This document shows positions 1-6,946 of a stretch of 10,601 bases of DNA, piece after piece (the stretch's first letter is position 1; each line of letters starts with the position of its first letter). Made by a program: the position numbers and the translations under genes. A model generated the notes under the pieces. The model saw only the letters and a list, made by a program, of their open reading frames with translations, was not told the origin of the DNA and searched no databases. This stretch comes from Pleurotus djamor (lineage: Eukaryota > Basidiomycota > Agaricomycetes > Agaricales > Pleurotaceae): positions 1-10,601 of the forward strand of contig JAPEVF010001360.1 in the NCBI GenBank assembly GCA_029747585.1. Reading direction: 5' to 3'.

Positions 1-860
1 CACTGTGTCTGCTCGACGAACCCATCCCAAGCATATACGTGTCTCATAATGAACATGTGCTAGACTTATTTTGAACAGATTTGAATTCAGAAATCGTGGA
101 TTATTCAGAATAAACTTGCTGTGAATATTTTTCGTTTCTTCACAATTTGCTTCGCATGGACTCAAAATGTACTCACCGTAAGATTAGTGTAGAATACTCC
201 GAGCACACGCTGATCTCATTTCAGCTCTGCTTTCAATATGAGCGACGCTCATATGTTGAGCATATTTTGAATCAACCATCTGAGCTTATTTTGGATAAAG
301 GAGACGGACAAAGGAAGAATAATCACAACATGGCCTTTCAATATACTCATTGAACACAATGAAAGCCCATTTTGGTACGATTTTGCTTTTATTTGTAATA
401 TTATCACAGTTTGCTTCCTAGGAATACGTCAAGCCGATTTCTGGCACATTTTGAACCCATGACGGGCGTATTTTTAATCTTCTCCTAATCTGCCTCCTAT
501 AATCTTTCAATAATCCCCTAAATCATATTGAAGACACATCGTGAGTTTATTTCTTCTCTGACTCTCAATCATATCTTGGCCATATTTTGGAGCATACCTG
601 AAATCTTCTTTCCATAAAGCGCGCTATCTTATGGTGTGTACAGTTTTTCACTTCCCAAAATATGTTCACAATAAGCTACGATGGCTTATTGGATTATGTC
701 AGCAGTGTCTGAGCCAGGCCAACCACCCAGATCCATCCACACAGAAAGAATCACCAATACATACACCACGCAAACGTTGAAAGTACGGTCAGCTCTTTTT
801 AGGGATCTGGTAACCTTCTTCTGGCGGTGACATATCTTCTTTCCCCCCACTACTCTAGCC
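1..860. other. AT-rich gene-poor stretch with recurring TATTTTG word
   Basis: I see no credible gene here. The only open frame of note (147-353, 68 codons) has the composition of its surroundings and no recognisable motif. The stretch is visibly richer in A+T than the rest of the window. A short word of the form YATTTTGR recurs on the plus strand near 65, 261, 285, 366, 446 and 581, at irregular spacing; the pair at 261 and 285 is 24 bases apart, each preceded by TGAG. This could be an eroded minisatellite or simply AT-rich decayed repeat DNA. Seen directly: the word and the base bias. Inferred: repeat decay. Confidence 0.4.
236..254. repeat. 19-bp near-perfect palindrome
   Basis: ATATGAGCG, one central A, then CGCTCATAT: two 9-base arms that are exact reverse complements around a single base. 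It lies in the AT-rich stretch, outside any credible gene. It could be a dimeric protein-binding site or a chance hairpin; nothing nearby tells which. Confidence 0.55.
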
Positions 861-935
861 TAATACATACGTCGAATCAGAAACAGGTCAACTAGCCAAT
901 TTCAAGAAATCAGAAGGGGTGATATATTGCGCGCG
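861..935 (-). pseudogene. Copy C: relic of the unknown locus also seen at 4260-4334
   Basis: Bases 872-911 match 4270-4309 at about 32 of 40 positions, and most differences are transitions. Read on the minus strand the two share one frame: copy A reads LISRNWWVNLSPIRR and copy C reads LIS-stop-NWLVDLFLIRR. The stop is TGA where copy A has CGA, a C-to-T change at a CpG. I do not recognise the protein. That the resemblance holds in one frame suggests both derive from a coding sequence. The match is short, so the extent of the relic (roughly 75 bp) is a minimum. Confidence 0.45.
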
Positions 936-1141
936 GAGCACTATTGCATGAATATGTAGAGGTTATACAATTTTAGAAAACAAAGCGTGCACTCATATCT
1001 GGTCCGCAGACTCTCCAACACTTGCTTCAATCTAGCAAAATAACAACACACCATCTGCAACAGCATCACCCTTGGCATAGCCCACTGGTTCGCAGCTTTC
1101 CCTACCCAAATACCCGATATCATTCCGACCAAATCCAACGA

Positions 1142-1171
1142 TATATCCGCGGTGAATGTAGTACCGCGATA
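1142..1171. repeat. Imperfect hairpin in unassigned sequence
   Basis: Arms ATATCCGCGGT and ACCGCGATAT flank a 9-base loop and pair throughout apart from one bulged C. No gene can be assigned to 940-1350. Overlapping short frames exist on both strands (1022-1279 plus, 941-1138 minus) and neither shows a motif. Function unknown; it may be chance. Confidence 0.35.
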
Positions 1172-1287
1172 TGGACGCTTCTGATGATTGTCCGAACTCT
1201 ACCATTCAGTTGTCAGTGGCGTATGAAACTGTTCTCATTTTCTTGCAACCCTCACAAGCGAAATAGAAGTACTCTATGAGAAATCCT

Positions 1288-1305
1288 CCTGCAACGCGTT
1301 GCAGG
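1288..1305. repeat. 18-bp perfect palindrome centred on ACGCGT
   Basis: CCTGCAACGCGTTGCAGG is an exact self-complement with no loop. Its core ACGCGT is the word known as the MluI cell-cycle box, bound by MBF-type factors in yeasts. Here it lies about 50 bp before the weak plus-strand frame starting at 1357. A regulatory role is only a possibility; seen directly is the perfect dyad symmetry. Confidence 0.5.
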
Positions 1306-1356
1306 TGATGCGACTCTCCCGATTCACTCAATCTAATTTTAAAGGGACCAGGTCCA

Positions 1357-1923
1357 TTGAACGAATTCCCCAAATCGAGGCACACTGCCCAAGATCATCT
1401 ACCCGTTTCTCGATATAGGCAAGGCGCTCCTGTCATGGCGTACCTTTTTGCGCACTGCGTAGCCGTTCTCTTCCATCTTCCAAAGTCCAATGTGTATTTC
1501 CGAAGTAACATAAGCGTATGTAGATCGTCTCTGACGAGGTCAGATGAAAGTAGAGTAGAACAAAGTCCGAAAGCCAAATGTCCAATTGCGAGGCGGATAC
1601 ATAGGCTACTCTATCTACAGCGAAACGAACCGAGGAACTCTATGATGAAGACAACGGTACCCAAGATTCAAAGTATCCCTCAACCATTCTCCCCCACCAG
1701 AATACCCGGACACCGAAACCTCCGCATCCTAGTTCATCTCCGCCCTATTCCTCCTTACAATTTCGCGTTCACTTCCTTCAAGTCGTTGTCCAAACGCCCC
1801 AAAACATCCGAGTCCCCAAACGACCCCCCGTTCAGCGTCGACTCCACTTTCGAGATGCGAAACGACGACTGGAGCCTTCGACGACATGATTCTACGCGGA
1901 CAGCGTGCCTGGAAGTCCGTTGA
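1357..1923 (+). CDS. Unassigned open frame, 188 residues, doubtful gene
   Basis: An uninterrupted plus-strand frame from an ATG to a TGA. I do not recognise the product. It is rich in Arg, Ser and Pro, with no signal peptide or clear membrane segment. The C-terminal third (residues about 145-175, with NDPPFSVDSTFEMRNDDW) has a composition more like real protein than the rest. A second plus frame over 1770-1940 also reads plausibly (FDDMILRGQRAW), so the true structure, if any, may need a splice or be frameshifted. No homologous neighbour is visible. I consider it more likely a fragment of a decayed gene or a chance frame than an intact gene. Confidence 0.2.
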   Translation: MNEFPKSRHTAQDHLPVSRYRQGAPVMAYLFAHCVAVLFHLPKSNVYFRSNISVCRSSLTRSDESRVEQSPKAKCPIARRIHRLLYLQRNEPRNSMMKTTVPKIQSIPQPFSPTRIPGHRNLRILVHLRPIPPYNFAFTSFKSLSKRPKTSESPNDPPFSVDSTFEMRNDDWSLRRHDSTRTACLEVR

Positions 1924-2046
1924 CGGAAGGCTATATGCGTGTTTAAGAACGTTTGGAGCTTGAATTTGGTCCGGTGATCACATCCGTGCTGGGTGGGAGA
2001 GTAATCAGTCGCTGGTAGCGAAAGGAGGGAATGACCACACTCCGCT

Positions 2047-2391
2047 ATGGATTCGGTCCAAGCGATCGTTGCTTCCTTTTTAATGGACGTGAAACCGCCA
2101 AAAATGGTCGATCAGCTACTAGAAAGACGCAAAGCGGTCCTCCCAGGGCTAGAATACGCTGAGAGAAGGAGTGAGAAAGCGAGATTCACAGGGATACGAT
2201 GTCGTGCCATGGTTCGAGGGCGCGGGCGCAGACAATTGAGAGGGCAATGGGACACGCAGCCAAGAGTGAAGTGGCAAGGCCCTATTGTGGGAGGCGTAGG
2301 GGGACCTGGGAGAATAGTGAAGAACGGATTTTGTTTCAGGAAAACACAATACGCACCCTTTGCTAGACGACTCATTGTGATCCGCTCCTAG
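2047..2391 (+). CDS. Unassigned open frame, 114 residues, doubtful gene
   Basis: Plus-strand frame from ATG at 2047 to TAG. The first 50 residues (starting MDSVQAIVASFLMDVKPPK) have the mixed, moderately charged composition of a soluble helical segment. From residue about 65 it turns Arg/Gly-rich and looks less like a folded protein. Two minus-strand frames overlap it (2112-2375 and 2149-2424), so coding sense is not settled. There is no family match from memory. It could be an exon of a longer gene joined to sequence before 2047, or noise. Confidence 0.18.
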   Translation: MDSVQAIVASFLMDVKPPKMVDQLLERRKAVLPGLEYAERRSEKARFTGIRCRAMVRGRGRRQLRGQWDTQPRVKWQGPIVGGVGGPGRIVKNGFCFRKTQYAPFARRLIVIRS

Positions 2392-2648
2392 ACCCTTGCT
2401 CTCTCGGTTTCGCCTCCCCAACAACCGGAACCCATACGACCATCTTCAGCCACTCTTTCATCAAGTTCGACTGTCCAGCAACACCCGGGGACGTCCGTCC
2501 GTCGCTTCGGTATGAGATAAATTGAACGTTTGAACCCAGACGGGCGAAATCGGTTCGAATTGGGAGCCTTGATGACAGGTTGGAGTGGAAGAGGAAAGCG
2601 GTATCGATGAGCTTATGTGCTGCGATGCGTAGCTACCTAGTCGAATAC

Positions 2649-2705
2649 CTCAAGAATCAGACCGCTGAAACGCCAGGGACAGAATGGGCAGGGTACAAAC
2701 CTCAC
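2649..2705 (-). other. Candidate 57-nt intron, copy A
   Basis: On the minus strand the segment starts GTGAGG after ACGCGTCATC, contains a CTGAT branch-like word near its end and stops at TTGAG. The equivalent site in copy B (7592-7641, 50 nt) starts GTGAGT, has CTAAT and also ends TTTGAG. The flanks ACGCGTCATC and TAGCTACG are conserved between copies, while the inner part differs in length and sequence, as expected of an intron. In this copy the donor has an extra G, which may have damaged it. Confidence 0.4.
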
Positions 2706-2896
2706 GATGACGCGTCCTCGCGCTTGTTTTCTCTCCCCAATTCTTCCGAACCTCTCGATCCGAATTTCTGGTCTTCACCGAAGCGTTTGTGTCGTCCTCC
2801 TAGGAGTAGGCCATCGTAGACACTCGCGACGTAGAAAATGGGAAAGCAAAGAATAGATAACCGAGGAAAAAGGAAAGAGAAAAGAGGAAAAGAACA
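2649..2896 (-). pseudogene. Copy A, downstream part, split off by an insertion
   Basis: The part of the copy A locus on the far side of the inverted-repeat element. It aligns with 7592-7780 of copy B. The best block is 2649-2716 against 7592-7652, ending in a shared 16-base run CTCACGATGACGCGTC, and a second shared word is GACACTCGC. The minus strand between 2717 and 2896 has open frames (for example 2702-2920) but they run into the inserted element, so they are not intact genes. Product unknown. Confidence 0.45.
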
Positions 2897-3115
2897 GATC
2901 CACAGCGAACATTTGACCATATCCCTGGGCGGGATTTCGTGGTAAGAAGATGAAGAAAACCAAAAAAANTATCTCCTTTATCAAGTTCGTAGATATCGGA
3001 AATAATAATCAAATTATCTTCTATGATTCCAGCCAGTGTCGTGCTGGCCGCTGTATTCTAAGCTTAGCTAATAAACCACTAGGCATGAGTTAATTCAATG
3101 ATATTCAGATTTCCG
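2897..3115 (+). repeat. Left arm of the inverted-repeat element
   Basis: About 219 bp, pairing with 3265-3480. A central run of 53 bases (2983-3035) is an exact reverse complement of 3345-3397. The outer 50 bases, including CATATCCCTGGGCGGGAT, are nearly identical. The inner 50 bases are the most diverged, but the innermost ATTCAGATTTCCG is conserved in both arms. Confidence 0.85.
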
Positions 3116-3264
3116 CAGCAACGCCAGCCACGACGGCGCGATCACGGATGCATGCGACCACTGGAGCTTATGTGAGAAGAGCACCAGGAAAGTTTAAGTC
3201 CTTCGTTGTATTTTGTGGTGAGAAGGAGTAGCACCAATCCGACCTGGGTTGAAAGCTAAACCAT

Positions 3265-3480
3265 CGGAAATCTGAATACCATCCAGTTCCCTACCAGCTT
3301 GTGGTATGTTAGTTAAGTTCAGAATACTGCGGCCAGCATGACATTGGCTGGAATCATAGAAGATAATTTGATTATTATTTCCGATATCTACGAACTTAGT
3401 AAGGTAGAATATTTTTGGTTGTCTTCATCTTTATACCACGATATCCCGCCCAGGGATATGATTAAATGTTCGCTGTGATC
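3265..3480 (-). repeat. Right arm of the inverted-repeat element
   Basis: About 216 bp, the reverse-complement partner of 2897-3115. Transcription through the whole element would give a long hairpin RNA, a likely substrate for fungal RNA silencing; that consequence is inferred from structure alone. Confidence 0.85.
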
Positions 3481-3523
3481 GGGAACCGCCCGCGCCAAGC
3501 ATTTGAACCGAATTGGGCTACTC

Positions 3524-4449
3524 CTATGTCACAGGGGATCTGACCAAATCACCGCGCTGGAGCAATGTCAACGGGATGGTACTCATGCGAAATGTGCCGC
3601 TTTTGCGTAGTACCAAGTTCGATTTTTTATCTTCACATCTTCTAGGGCTTATCACTTGTTTTGCTTCGTCATCAAATGTCTCCGGCCTTCCAAACTACTT
3701 TAAACTATTTGGAAGAGTAAGTAGTGAGTGCGTCCGACGTCGAAGGGAACGATGTCAAACGACTAAACGGGACAATAATAGACACACCGTGAGCACGTAC
3801 CCAGCCCGGTCATATCGACAATATCCAGAACTTCGATCATCCCTCCTTGCTACACTTCAATGACGTTGAGTGCTTAGCTGTGGCTTTTGTTTTTATCCCC
3901 TCCTGACTCTTGCATTCAAAGGAACCCAAATTCTCACCGAGCTTGGGACTCTGCGCGAATACGATATTATGTAAACCAAGGTCCGAGGAACTGAGCTCGT
4001 CGCCACGCACCCAGGTCGAGCAAGCAAATTGCACGTCCGCATCGAGGAGGAGGAGTGCGCCGGCGTGTAAAGTGACGTCGTTGTAATTCTCGGCCACTTT
4101 TTGTCGTCCTCGATGTCCCGTCTCGCATCCATACCAGGTCAACTGAGTTAAATCCTTAAGCTCGAGTGAAGAGATCACTATGGCATACACCGAGGGAGGA
4201 CCTGGGGAGGACGTAGTAGGACATGAAATCTTTTTAGGCATTTGACGACCTCTCTGGGATCCAACCGCGCCGAATCGGAGACAGGTTGACCCACCAATTT
4301 CGAGAAATCAAGGAGGAAAGCCCATCGCGCGTAGTCAACCAGTGATCCAATGGCAATACTTGCACTGACCCTCTTTTTTCATACTCTATAGGATTGTCCG
4401 ATACAATGACCGAAGTGACGAAAAGACATAAGAGTCTTTGGTATCCCAC
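3524..4449 (-). pseudogene. Copy A: degenerate minus-strand gene of unknown function
   Basis: The longest intact piece is a 134-residue frame, 4241 to 3837 (starts MPKKISCPTTSSPG), with a well-composed stretch reading TWYGCETGHRGRQK and then GALLLLDADVQFACSTW. Nearer the 3' side the strand reads VLDIVDMTGLG (about 3800-3833). Copy B reads VLDIVDTTRLG, and several of the codon differences there are synonymous. Both copies then reach SPVT followed by TAG (3524-3526 here). Upstream, the minus frame at 4234-4449 holds the segment shared with copy C (ISRNWWVNLSPIRR). No single frame runs through, so introns or frameshifts must lie between the pieces; GTACGT just after TGLG is a fair donor. I do not recognise the family. 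A working spliced gene is possible, but the insert just downstream and the broken frames favour a pseudogene. Confidence 0.4.
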
Positions 4450-4489
4450 CCATTAGACCAAGGACACGTCATCAAAGGGAGTATTTCCC

Positions 4490-4909
4490 ATGTCAGGAGG
4501 AGGACGCACCGAATATTGGATTGATCTTGGTCACGGTGAGATTGTCGAATCACCATATATCAGCGAAAACAGGTCATGTAAAGAAAAATCAACGCCGAAG
4601 TCAAAGATCGCAGGTCGACAGTGTACACAAGTGCTATTTTCGAAAGAAATACTCTTACTTTTACATTTCGCTTCGAATTCTATATACTTACTGGAGGGCT
4701 CATGTAGATATTATCTGTCGCCGCGTTCGAACATGGACTCAGAGAGTGCTCAGGTAGGCTTTCCTCCTTCTCCCAGGTCGACGAAGAAAATTTCAAAAAC
4801 AAGTCGTGTTAGTAGGCATTCGCTTAAATCCTACCGTCTTGCCTTCCAAAGTTTTTGCGCGGCTCAATGGCAGTGTGGACTTACCGACCCACTGCCGTTG
4901 GCCTTCTGA
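4490..4909 (+). CDS. Unassigned open frame, 139 residues, probably not a gene
   Basis: A plus-strand frame between ATG and TGA. It contains a hydrophobic run (VLFSKEILLLLHFASNSIYL, residues about 48-67) and a basic, Ser-rich tail. A second plus frame overlaps it at 4521-4757, and neither shows a motif I know. The 3' end coincides with the hairpin at 4861-4903. I list it because it is one of the longer frames in an otherwise empty stretch, not because I believe it is expressed. Confidence 0.12.
   Translation: MSGGGRTEYWIDLGHGEIVESPYISENRSCKEKSTPKSKIAGRQCTQVLFSKEILLLLHFASNSIYLLEGSCRYYLSPRSNMDSESAQVGFPPSPRSTKKISKTSRVSRHSLKSYRLAFQSFCAAQWQCGLTDPLPLAF
4861..4903. repeat. Hairpin with 11-base arms
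   Basis: CAATGGCAGTG at 4865-4875 pairs with CACTGCCGTTG at 4890-4900 (10 of 11, counting strict base identity), and GGC/GCC extends the stem outside a one-base bulge. The loop is 14 bases. It might act in RNA structure or be transposon debris. Nothing in the flanks identifies it. Confidence 0.4.
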
Positions 4910-5740
4910 CGGACGCGTATTGGAAATTGGAATTCATGGATACGTGAGGTACACTTACCTGACACATCGTCGATTTTAACTTCCTTGGAAGGTTTTCAAC
5001 TCGACTCAACCCAACTCTACATGGTCCTTGTCTCACTCACCATACTCATCTTCCTACTGACATCGACCCCGTTCAGCGTGGAATAGGGCAGCAGACAGAG
5101 CGGTTGTTCTTGACCCAGCGAGCCGTATCATCGACAGGCCGGCTGACCCAATTCAAAACCTCGGAGATTGACACCATCGTACAGAGTGAACGGTTCGGAG
5201 GATCCGCGAGGATTGGCTGAGCTCAGTATTTTGTTTCTGACAAGACTGACGGAATCACCACTTGTTGACCAAGTCAGGGAAGATGTTTTTTGCACGCGAC
5301 GTGAGCATCACTCAACTCCCAATTGAACAGGCGAATCAAGCATATCCCACAACCCAATGGAGGGGGGTACGATGTGCACGAACAAGTGGGATGGTAGTGC
5401 GANTTTTTTTTTGCAGTCTACCCAATCCCCATTTCATCCAACCACGGCCCTGAATGATCCTTTGCGGCGTCCTGTAGAGCAGCTCTACAACACTCTGACA
5501 CCGAGCAAGGAATCGGAGAGGCACCGCTCTCCAGTACTATGACGATAATACATTTGTTTTGGCCGTCCAGCTCAGACAGGGACCTACTCTAGAATCGGAA
5601 TCGACTGCGTAGGAGTCAGGAAGAACAACGGCTAGCACATAGATTGTATGTGAAGGGTCGTGATGTAAACACAGAGAGCCAGGGTATCCAAACGGAATGT
5701 CCACGCGACAAGTACACAGAATCGTCCCATTGAACCGAAA
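4910..5740. other. No defensible gene
   Basis: Short frames occur on both strands (for example 5262-5453 plus, 5336-5524 minus, 5537-5767 minus), but they overlap each other and show no motifs. A T-tract ending TTGCAG near 5417 looks like a splice acceptor, and the following plus-strand frames stay open for some tens of codons, so a decayed exon is possible. An N sits at 5403, directly before the T-run, so local length is uncertain. I see no repeat linking this stretch to the rest of the window. Confidence 0.4.
5473..5489. repeat. 17-bp palindrome with single-base centre
   Basis: TGTAGAGC, A, GCTCTACA: exact 8-base arms around one base. It lies in the gene-empty stretch. With the dyads at 236 and 1288 it is one of three compact, near-loopless palindromes in the window. 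Confidence 0.5.
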
Positions 5741-5742
5741 CG

Positions 5743-5997
5743 ATGGGTAGCATGAGCCCGACACCACCGAGCACTAGCTACGGCTGCACCCCATATCATC
5801 CCCCTCAGAACCTCTCCCGATCCGCCATAATACCGAATACAAGCACATTCAAAACCATTCGGACCCATCTCTTCCTACACAGCCTGCGCCTCCTACTCCC
5901 TTTGATCTCCGAACGGGTCCGTATGCGAACACTGAGGCTACAGCCACGACCGTGGCGGGGGCTGGAGTGTGGGCANGGGAGTACCAGGGACGGGTAG
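5743..5997 (+). pseudogene. Possible decayed exon, Pro/Thr-rich
   Basis: Two plus-strand frames alternate in plausibility. One reads MGSMSPTPPSTSYG at its start. Another, open from about 5770, reads DPSLPTQPAPPTPFDLRTGP and continues into GAGVWA before the N at 5976. The switch from one frame to the other suggests an insertion or deletion, or an unseen splice. The minus strand is also open here. The protein is low-complexity and not recognised. Coding sense is therefore uncertain. Confidence 0.18.
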
Positions 5998-6584
5998 GAA
6001 GGTGCTGATACACGATGAATTGACGAGAAGGGGGCCTGCGTTGACAGTGGATGGTACACTGCGCTGAGAACGTAGAGCCACTGCGCCGTATAGACGGCTG
6101 GCCGCCGACCTCGAGCCGAGTTTGTCGTGTAATCGTTCGATAACAGAAACGAGTATCCCAGCACGCAGGAGACAACACACATGAACGTGTGGAGGATGTT
6201 GTCTACACGCTTGATGAAGGTGGTGGTCATCAGTGTTACGAGGCAAGTAGTCTGATAAAATGATATCATTAAGCAGAAAGTCGGGCGTAAGGGGGAGGAC
6301 GTACTCAGTATTCGAATCAGCATGTCGAGGTTGTGGCGCCGCCGTGTTGAAGTTTCGACTGAAATGACGATTCCAGGTTCGAGCTTGTCGCCAACGACAC
6401 GCATATACGCAGACCAGTCCCAGAGATCCATAGCGCGGGCTCGTACGAGCGACGAAAAGCGTGAACGGTGGGTCTCCGGATGGAAACATACACCAGGTCG
6501 TGCCGTCGCGTCGTCTTCCAATGGGGAAGGACCGAGTCCCCAAGCGTCCCGGCGCGTGCAAAATTCGAAACAACCACCGGACAA
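5805..6584 (-). CDS. Unassigned minus-strand frame(s), possible spliced gene
   Basis: A 259-residue minus frame is open from 6584 to 5805, and a second minus frame (211 residues, 6573-5938) overlaps it. The unspliced 259-residue product has a hydrophobic patch around residues 100-150 (CVVSCVLGYSFLLSND) that could be a membrane segment. A good intron candidate at 6252-6304 would instead join the first frame upstream (ending MLIRIL) to the second frame downstream (starting NYLPRNTDD), without a stop at the junction. No family is recognised by either reading. The length exceeds chance expectation for one frame, but openness in several frames at once suggests stop-poor composition as an alternative. 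The N at 5976 makes the 3' part uncertain. Confidence 0.25.
   Translation of the reverse strand: MSGGCFEFCTRRDAWGLGPSPLEDDATARPGVCFHPETHRSRFSSLVRARAMDLWDWSAYMRVVGDKLEPGIVISVETSTRRRHNLDMLIRILSTSSPLRPTFCLMISFYQTTCLVTLMTTTFIKRVDNILHTFMCVVSCVLGYSFLLSNDYTTNSARGRRPAVYTAQWLYVLSAVYHPLSTQAPFSSIHRVSAPSYPSLVLXCPHSSPRHGRGCSLSVRIRTRSEIKGSRRRRLCRKRWVRMVLNVLVFGIMADRERF
6252..6304 (-). other. Candidate 53-nt intron
   Basis: On the minus strand: donor GTACGT, a pyrimidine-rich body, a branch-like CTTAATG 20 bases before the end, and acceptor TATCAG. The length and the three signals are typical of Agaricomycete introns. It is not a multiple of three, so it changes which downstream frame is used, and both flanking frames are open. 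Confidence 0.4.
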
Positions 6585-6717
6585 GCCTCAGAAGGTGCTC
6601 CTATGTACTCCGTACGCTTGGGAAGGTAACGTTAACGGCGGGTGGCTAGATGATCTGGCGTACGGGAGTATCCAAATCTTGAGTACATCGGGCGGGTATG
6701 GGTTTTTAAAACAATGA
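6322..6717 (+). CDS. Unassigned plus frame over the first unit of a tandem duplication
   Basis: A 131-residue frame, antisense to the frame above in its first half. Residues about 57-66 (TPGRAVASSS) and the GP motif after them reappear in the second repeat unit (TPG, AV, SASSS, GPG at 6726-6781) in a matching frame. That hints that this strand was once coding. In the second unit the frame ends early at a TGA (near 6850). No family recognised. Frames on both strands remain open, so I rate it low. Confidence 0.18.
   Translation: MSRLWRRRVEVSTEMTIPGSSLSPTTRIYADQSQRSIARARTSDEKRERWVSGWKHTPGRAVASSSNGEGPSPQASRRVQNSKQPPDKPQKVLLCTPYAWEGNVNGGWLDDLAYGSIQILSTSGGYGFLKQ
6491..6702 (+). repeat. Tandem duplication, unit 1
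   Basis: Starts CACCAGG and ends near ATCTTGAGTACATCGGGC. Matching words in unit 2 are offset by 233 bases at the start and about 252-254 at the end, so small insertions have accumulated. Shared anchors are CACCAGG, GCGTCRTCTTC, GGAAAGGACCG-like, GAAGGTA, GGTGGCTA and AATCTTGA. Confidence 0.55.
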
Positions 6718-6723
6718 ATCCAA

Positions 6724-6946
6724 CACCAGGCGCAGTTCATGGCTCCGCGTCATCTTCACATTGGAAAGGACCGGGACTCCGAGAAACACCCCGACCGACA
6801 TATAGAGTACTGCGTATATGGAATACCCCAAGACCGCCAGCGAAGCTTTGAACGGTGGTCTTCAGGGGAAGGTACCTGTCGCAGGGCAACAGCAGGTGGC
6901 TACTCTATACGCGTACGGAACCGTTCGAATCTTGAATAGATCCAGC
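6724..6946 (+). repeat. Tandem duplication, unit 2
   Basis: The diverged second copy of 6491-6702. It also contains GAACGGTGGTCTTC (about 6850), matching GAACGGTGGGTCTCC at about 6465, which lies just before unit 1 as drawn; the duplicated segment may therefore be permuted or longer than shown. Confidence 0.5.

Larger units (their letters stand above)
2897..3480. mobile_element. Inverted-repeat (MITE/foldback-like) element, about 584 bp
   Basis: Two long arms, 2897-3115 and 3265-3480, are reverse complements of each other around a spacer of about 150 bp with no open frame of note. The ends read GATCCACAGCGAAC on the left and, complemented, GATCACAGCGAAC on the right. GATC is its own complement, so it may be either a 4-bp target duplication or part of the inverted repeat. 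No transposase is encoded, so this would be a non-autonomous element, or the remnant of one, mobilised by an enzyme encoded elsewhere. It sits inside copy A of a duplicated locus, and copy B has no such insert at the matching place (between 7652 and 7783). I cannot assign it to a transposon superfamily. One N lies at 2969. Confidence 0.75.

Noticed and set aside
147..353. 68-codon plus frame in the AT-rich left end
   Set aside because: Short, no motif, composition like its surroundings; expected by chance.
941..1279. Opposed short frames on both strands
   Set aside because: They overlap each other, neither has a recognisable domain, and only the copy C segment beside them has independent support.
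2112..2424. Two minus frames rich in Pro and Ser
   Set aside because: They lie antisense to the frame at 2047-2391 and each other, with no evidence to prefer them.
2775..3012. Minus frames with hydrophobic stretches
   Set aside because: They run from copy A into the arm of the inverted-repeat element and cross an N, so they are by-products of the insertion.
3524..3549. Conserved plus-strand reading YVTGD(L/M)(T/A)K in copies A and B (to 7855)
   Set aside because: It has two synonymous differences, but the minus strand explains this block as well and is supported by the VLDIVD block and the shared intron; kept only as an alternative.
6100..6330. Resemblance of the hydrophobic minus-strand segment to multi-span fungal membrane proteins
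   Set aside because: Only one weak hydrophobic run is present, and the favoured splice would remove that frame; the likeness did not survive checking.
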